Shown here one piece after another: positions 59,728 to 64,000 of a stretch of DNA of 64,000 nucleotides. Made by a program: the position numbers and the translations under genes. This stretch comes from Nymphalis io (lineage: Eukaryota > Arthropoda > Insecta > Lepidoptera > Nymphalidae). The stretch lies in the NCBI RefSeq assembly GCF_905147045.1, contig NC_065916.1, positions 6,612,468 through 6,676,467 on the forward strand. The letters are read 5' to 3'. The notes below the pieces were generated by a model that worked only from the letters and a program-made list of their open reading frames with translations, had not been told where the DNA came from and ran no database searches. Position 1 is the first letter of the stretch. The number at the start of each line of letters is the position of its first letter.

Positions 59728-60714
59728 ACAACAGGCGAGCATTCTACCACGACAAGATAGCCAAGTGGTGAGAACAGTTATTAACCATAAAATCTCAATT
59801 CAAAGGCAAAACAATTTGAACATAAATTTTCTCAACTAATGAAGCGCCATTTAATGTTTGTGGTTACATTATATATAAATGGCGCTATAAAATAAAACTC
59901 AGTCATTTATGAGGCTAATAATAAAGTCGCTCCATTTTAACGCTAAGCTAAACATATTATAATTACTTTATTCACTCATTATTTATCCAAGAAACAAGAA
60001 AATAATTATAGTCTATTAATAACTTATTTCCATATAAATATAGTACGGATTGAATAATATCTGTCTTTATGGTGAATTTTTAATCTGTGTAATTTCCTTT
60101 TTGTTTGCTAATAGGTTAGGTAGAAATTGATTTATGATTCAGGGTTATTAACCAAATTTAACCATAAATCGTGAAACACCGTATTAATTTGATGTTAATG
60201 GAGAGAATAACATTAAAGCCTTAAATATATACAAATAAAAATAACTAATACACATATCCGCGTGGAATAGCGGCAATTACGCTATCAGCAATTTACAACG
60301 CTAGCAGCATTTCCCTTTTGAATTGGGATTTCAATCCTTTGGGCGAAATGAACCAGCGCTCCTGTATATATATATATATAATTCTTCTGTACGTTTGTTT
60401 ATACATCTAAAACCTAACTCCTCCTAAACGGCTGGACTGATTTGGATGAAATTTTGTGTGTATATTTCAAAGGTTTCCTGGATGGTCTGAAAACACAATT
60501 GAATCCGATAGGTGACCAAATGAAAAGATTCAAAACATTTTATCATTCCCGGTTCCTTAGTATTATTATATAATTTATGAAGAGATTTTGCATACACGCT
60601 AGTTAATAATAAGCGCAGTGTCTCGATATTCTTCGTCGTAGTGTTGTAGACGTTTTTAATGATTATGAAAATGATTGAAGGTCGACTCTTACCAAGAGCC
60701 TGGCATGTATAGAG

Positions 60715-61008
60715 ATTTTTTTTATAGAATAGGAAGGCGGACGAGCATATGGGCCAACTGATGGTAAGTGGTCACTAAACGCCCTTAGACATTGGCATTG
60801 TAAGAAATGTCAACCATCGCTTACATAGCCAATGCGTCACCAACCTTGGGAACTAAGATTTTATGTCCCTTGTGCCTGTAATTACACTGGCTCACTCACC
60901 CTTCAAACCGGAACACAACAATAACAAGTACTGCTGTTTTGCGGTAGAATATCTGATGACTGGGTGGTACCTACCCAGACGAGCTTGCACAAAGCTCTAC
61001 CACCAGTA
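60715..61008 (+). repeat. SINE-B, full length
   Basis: T-run, GGCGGACGAGCATATGGGCC, GATGGTAAGTGGTCAC, TTAGACATTGGCATTGTAAG, CTGGCTCACTCACCC and CTCTACCACCAGT in order. Very similar to 41104-41397. Confidence 0.85.
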
Positions 61009-61759
61009 TTGCTATTGAATAGATAAATATTATCTATACTTATAAAATTGTTTGTCCTGACTGTCTATATTAAGGCACAGCCGACTACTGAGTTTAGATA
61101 GCGGAATTAACTAAGAAGGTATTTCTGTAAACTTATCCTTTAAAGATTGAAATAGGAATATGAACTTTACATACACGACGCATTGCTAATAAATTATATA
61201 TTTTCTTTTATTATTTTATAAACATTACATTAATATGCAATGTAAATATGACAATAAATAATTTGCCTGCGAGTGCGTTATGAGTGGGCCTAATGTGCCG
61301 GTTTTTAATGGAATGTTGTACGAACACAAAACGAAAATACATTCGATATATAAGCAGATCCATTGGCAGTTGGTATTGTTTTGTAATAAAAAAAATATTT
61401 CTTTTTAAAAAATATTTCTTCGTAATTAAAATTGACGGCGATCCGTTGATGACGTCCAACCACGATAAATGGCTGTCAGCTTGAAGTTCCGCCAGAGTGA
61501 CATAACAACAAAAAGTATGCTATCACTCTCGTTGCAAAATCCATAGCCTAAATCAATGACGGCACCAGTCTCGCCGACATATATATATATATTCATTTAT
61601 TAATTTTGCATATATTTTTTAATTGAGCGGCAGCCGAGGAATTTTTTCATGTTTTCAGGGTATGTACATTATGGGATCTAAGATGTTACATGGGTCATGT
61701 CTGTAATATTATACTAACTACACAAAGTCCTACCACCAGTTATTATAAGGAATTATTGA

Positions 61760-61965
61760 CTGCCTACCATCATATTGGACCAGTAAAAAGTAATTGGGTT
61801 TTTCCATTAATCAATTCTTAGCAGCAGCTCGAAGTTTGAAAACATTCTTAAGACCGTGTTTTTAAAAACCATAGAAAGCCACTAGTCCAAAGCCTGAACT
61901 CTGTCGGGTCGTTTCGGATTGCTGTTCCATCGGATTGAGGGAATAGAGAGTGCTCGAAAGTTTGT
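61760..61965 (+). repeat. SINE family D, old copy
   Basis: AAAAAGTAATTGGGTTTTTCC, AGCAGCAGCTCGAAG and GAATAGAGAGTGCTC blocks in the order of 59421-59727, strongly diverged (quoted parts shortened). Confidence 0.55.
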
Positions 61966-62013
61966 AAAGTATATATATATATATATATGTTAAGTTTAAG
62001 TTTATAGATTTGA

Positions 62014-62272
62014 TGAGCCGGTTGGCGTGGTTGGTGGATGCTTGCCTTCTACGCCGAAGGTTGTGGGTTCGATTCCCACCCAGGACAGATATTTGTGTGC
62101 ATGAACATGTCTGTTTGTCCTGAGTCTGGGTGTAATTATCTATATAAGTATGTATTTACAAAAGAAAAATAGTATATGTAGGATATCAGTTGTCTGGTTT
62201 CCATACTACAAGCTCTGTACAAGCTTAATTTGAGATCAGACCGCCGTGTGTAAAAAATGTCACAGGATATTA
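62014..62272 (+). repeat. tRNA-derived SINE family C, full length
   Basis: GAGCCGGTTGGCGTGGTTGG head (A-box-like), GGTTCGATTCC B-box-like, TGTCTGTTTGTCCTGAGTC, then GTTGTCTGGTTTCCAT and the GCCGTGTGTAAAAAATGTC end. Confidence 0.85.
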
Positions 62273-62478
62273 TTTTTATTATATAGGTAACATTTTATTC
62301 ATATATACATAAGTCTCTTACATGAGATTACATATATGTAGTAATATAACATTCACATTCGTCTTTAGTAGTTACCTATTTAACGCATTGGTTTTTTTTA
62401 TTATGTGAATGTTTTATTATGTGTTCAGCCAGTTTGGTTTTAAATGCATTAAATGAGTGTACATTTTTTATGTACAGT

Positions 62479-62769
62479 AACAGCCTGTTAATGTGCCACT
62501 GCTGGGCTAAGGCCTCCTCTCCCTTTTGAGGAGAAAGTTTGGAAATTATTCCAGCACGCTGCTCCAATGCGGGTCGGTAGAATACACATGTGGCATAATT
62601 TCAATGAAATTAGACACATGCAGGTTTCCTCACGATGTTTTCCTTCACCGTTAAGCACGAGATGAATTATAAACACAAATTAAGCACATGAAAATTCAGT
62701 GGTGCTTGCCCGGTTTTGAACCCACGATCGGTTAAGATTCACGCGTTCTATCCACTAGGCTATCTCGGC
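62479..62769 (-). repeat. tRNA-derived SINE family A
   Basis: Reverse-oriented full-length copy: CAGCCTGTTAATGTGCCAC tail at 62481, tRNA-like head ending near 62769. Confidence 0.85.
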
Positions 62770-64000
62770 TTTTTTATGTGTTTTTATGTGCAGGTATTTT
62801 ATTGTAAATGTGCTCCTTCATATGTAAGGGTTTTTGTACCATATGACGTCCTAGTTTTCGGTAAGACAAGAAAGCTAGCTCGTCGGTATATAATCCGTAC
62901 AGTTAACTGATTTCTCATGAGCATTGGCTCACTAATCATAATAAACTTGAATTGGCATAAATACCAGCGATTAGTATAAGATATAATTATTTATAATGAT
63001 GCGGCCAGGGGAGACGCTTAGTTACTGTATTCGAGAAACGAACCGTTTTGCTTACGAACAAGAGAATAGGAAAACGACGAGTAGTCTAAATGTAAGAGTG
63101 TTACACATATTAGTTACAATCAAAAAATGCGAATTTTATTTATACACTTGTCCCAGCAAGCAAAACGATTCCTTTTCTAAATGTACTCCCATTCCCCAAT
63201 TTATATTACCCAATCTTAACTATTATTATAAATGCGAAAGTAACTCTGTCTGTTACGCTTTCGCGGCTAAACCACTGAATTAAATTTAATGGAATTTGGT
63301 ACGAAGCTTGCTTGAACCCCAAGGACCAATGCAGACTGCTTCTTTATACCTAAAGTGACGAGTGAAGTTACGTGAGCGAAGGGCGATACTAGTGACAAAT
63401 AAATTTAAAAAACTTGATTAATATCACTCTTTATAATACTAGTATGAAGTACCATACGATGTTCATTATAATGACTTTAATTTGTCGGTTGATCTTGAGA
63501 ACTTATTATTTGACCTCGTGTTGATTTTAAGGAAAACCAACCTATTTCGAAACGAAATTACGAGTTCATTTCAAGTATAAATTACTGGCCATCGCTAAAG
63601 ACTTCATATGAATACAACTAGGTTTTAATTCTAGATTTACTTGAATAAAGTAAGGATTTACTGGAATCCGTTAATAAAAAATTATTACTAATTTTATAAA
63701 TAGTGCAAATACTTTTATTAAAAACGTAAGGCCTCGTCTTATTACCTCTAATGGTGGCAGGAGGGTAGTTCATTTTTCGTCCATAGGATCGGAATTGTGA
63801 TTCAAAATGGAAATCCTGCTAGCATTCTTCCATTCCACGGGATAATTACTCGTACAGTAACTATTTTTGACGGTCATTATTTAATTATTATTGTTTTTAT
63901 TTAAGGCTTTATTACTACAGCCTATTCTGACTACAGGAAGTTGTGGAGCTGCCCGGCCTTGAGATCGCTATTATCTGTCCATTTGTGTTGTTCTGTAAGA

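Larger units (their letters stand above)
58353..64000. other. Repeat-rich DNA without supported host exons
   Basis: Besides the listed SINEs, it contains blocks of common interspersed repeat type: 60395-60560 (AACTCCTCCTAAACGGCTGG), and 63225-63400 (AATGCGAAAGTAACTCTGTC). TA-dinucleotide runs occur at 60367-60381, 61578-61593 and 61970-61989. No frame here could be tied to a host gene. Confidence 0.5.

Noticed and set aside
62014..62090. tRNA genes at SINE heads (also near 39166, 55419, 59421)
   Set aside because: A- and B-box-like motifs are present, but the ends do not pair as an acceptor stem and each is fused to a repeated SINE body.
1..64000. CRISPR arrays, rRNA genes, endogenous virus or bacterial operon
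   Set aside because: No regularly spaced direct repeats, no rRNA-like blocks, no viral structural genes and no closely packed same-strand genes were seen; all repeats fit eukaryotic transposable elements.

Overview
The window is nuclear DNA of an insect, almost certainly a lepidopteran (butterfly or moth). The evidence is AT-rich non-coding DNA, split genes with short exons and GT..AG introns, four or more SINE-like repeat families present in many diverged copies, and Jockey/CR1-like, RTE and mariner elements. There is no bacterial, viral or plasmid backbone, no CRISPR array, no rRNA gene and no credible tRNA gene. Family names rest on reading translated motifs; no database search was run.

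Layout, left to right. 1-5420 (minus): a gene for a ZSWIM1/3-like, transposase-derived RNase H-fold protein; eight exons with consistent splice phases, 3' end beyond the left edge. About 700 bp away, divergent, at 6133-7056 (plus): an intronless extradiol ring-cleavage dioxygenase of the LigB/4,5-DOPA-dioxygenase type. 8.6-19.9 kb is a repeat-rich gene desert with a decayed DIRS-like reverse transcriptase, a frameshifted LINE, SINEs, a near-identical 3' copy of a younger LINE, a dead mariner and a perfect 21-bp palindrome. 21570-24735 (minus): TTC1, a TPR co-chaperone, head to head (about 800 bp) with an adrenodoxin-type mitochondrial ferredoxin, 25537-30229 (plus, three exons). 31538-33154 (minus): intronless BARD1 (RING, ankyrin repeats, tandem BRCT). 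33.3-38.5 kb: intergenic, with a second mariner remnant and repeats. 38535-54749 (minus): ten exons of a two-lobed, apparently GPI-anchored transferrin whose iron-binding residues look lost (Tsf3-like); its signal-peptide exon was not found. Its 7.4-kb intron carries a LINE with both ORFs intact (43189-47014) and an RTE-type LINE remnant. 54.7-64 kb: repeats, a 42-bp inverted repeat and an internally deleted LINE; no host exon could be supported.

The host genes are housekeeping loci with no evident shared pathway. I did not find a convincing new multi-gene system. The items most worth a second look are the LINE with intact ORFs, an ORF2 without an upstream ATG and a tRNA-like promoter module before ORF1; the degenerate GPI-anchored transferrin; the intronless LigB-type dioxygenase; and two strong foldback sequences.
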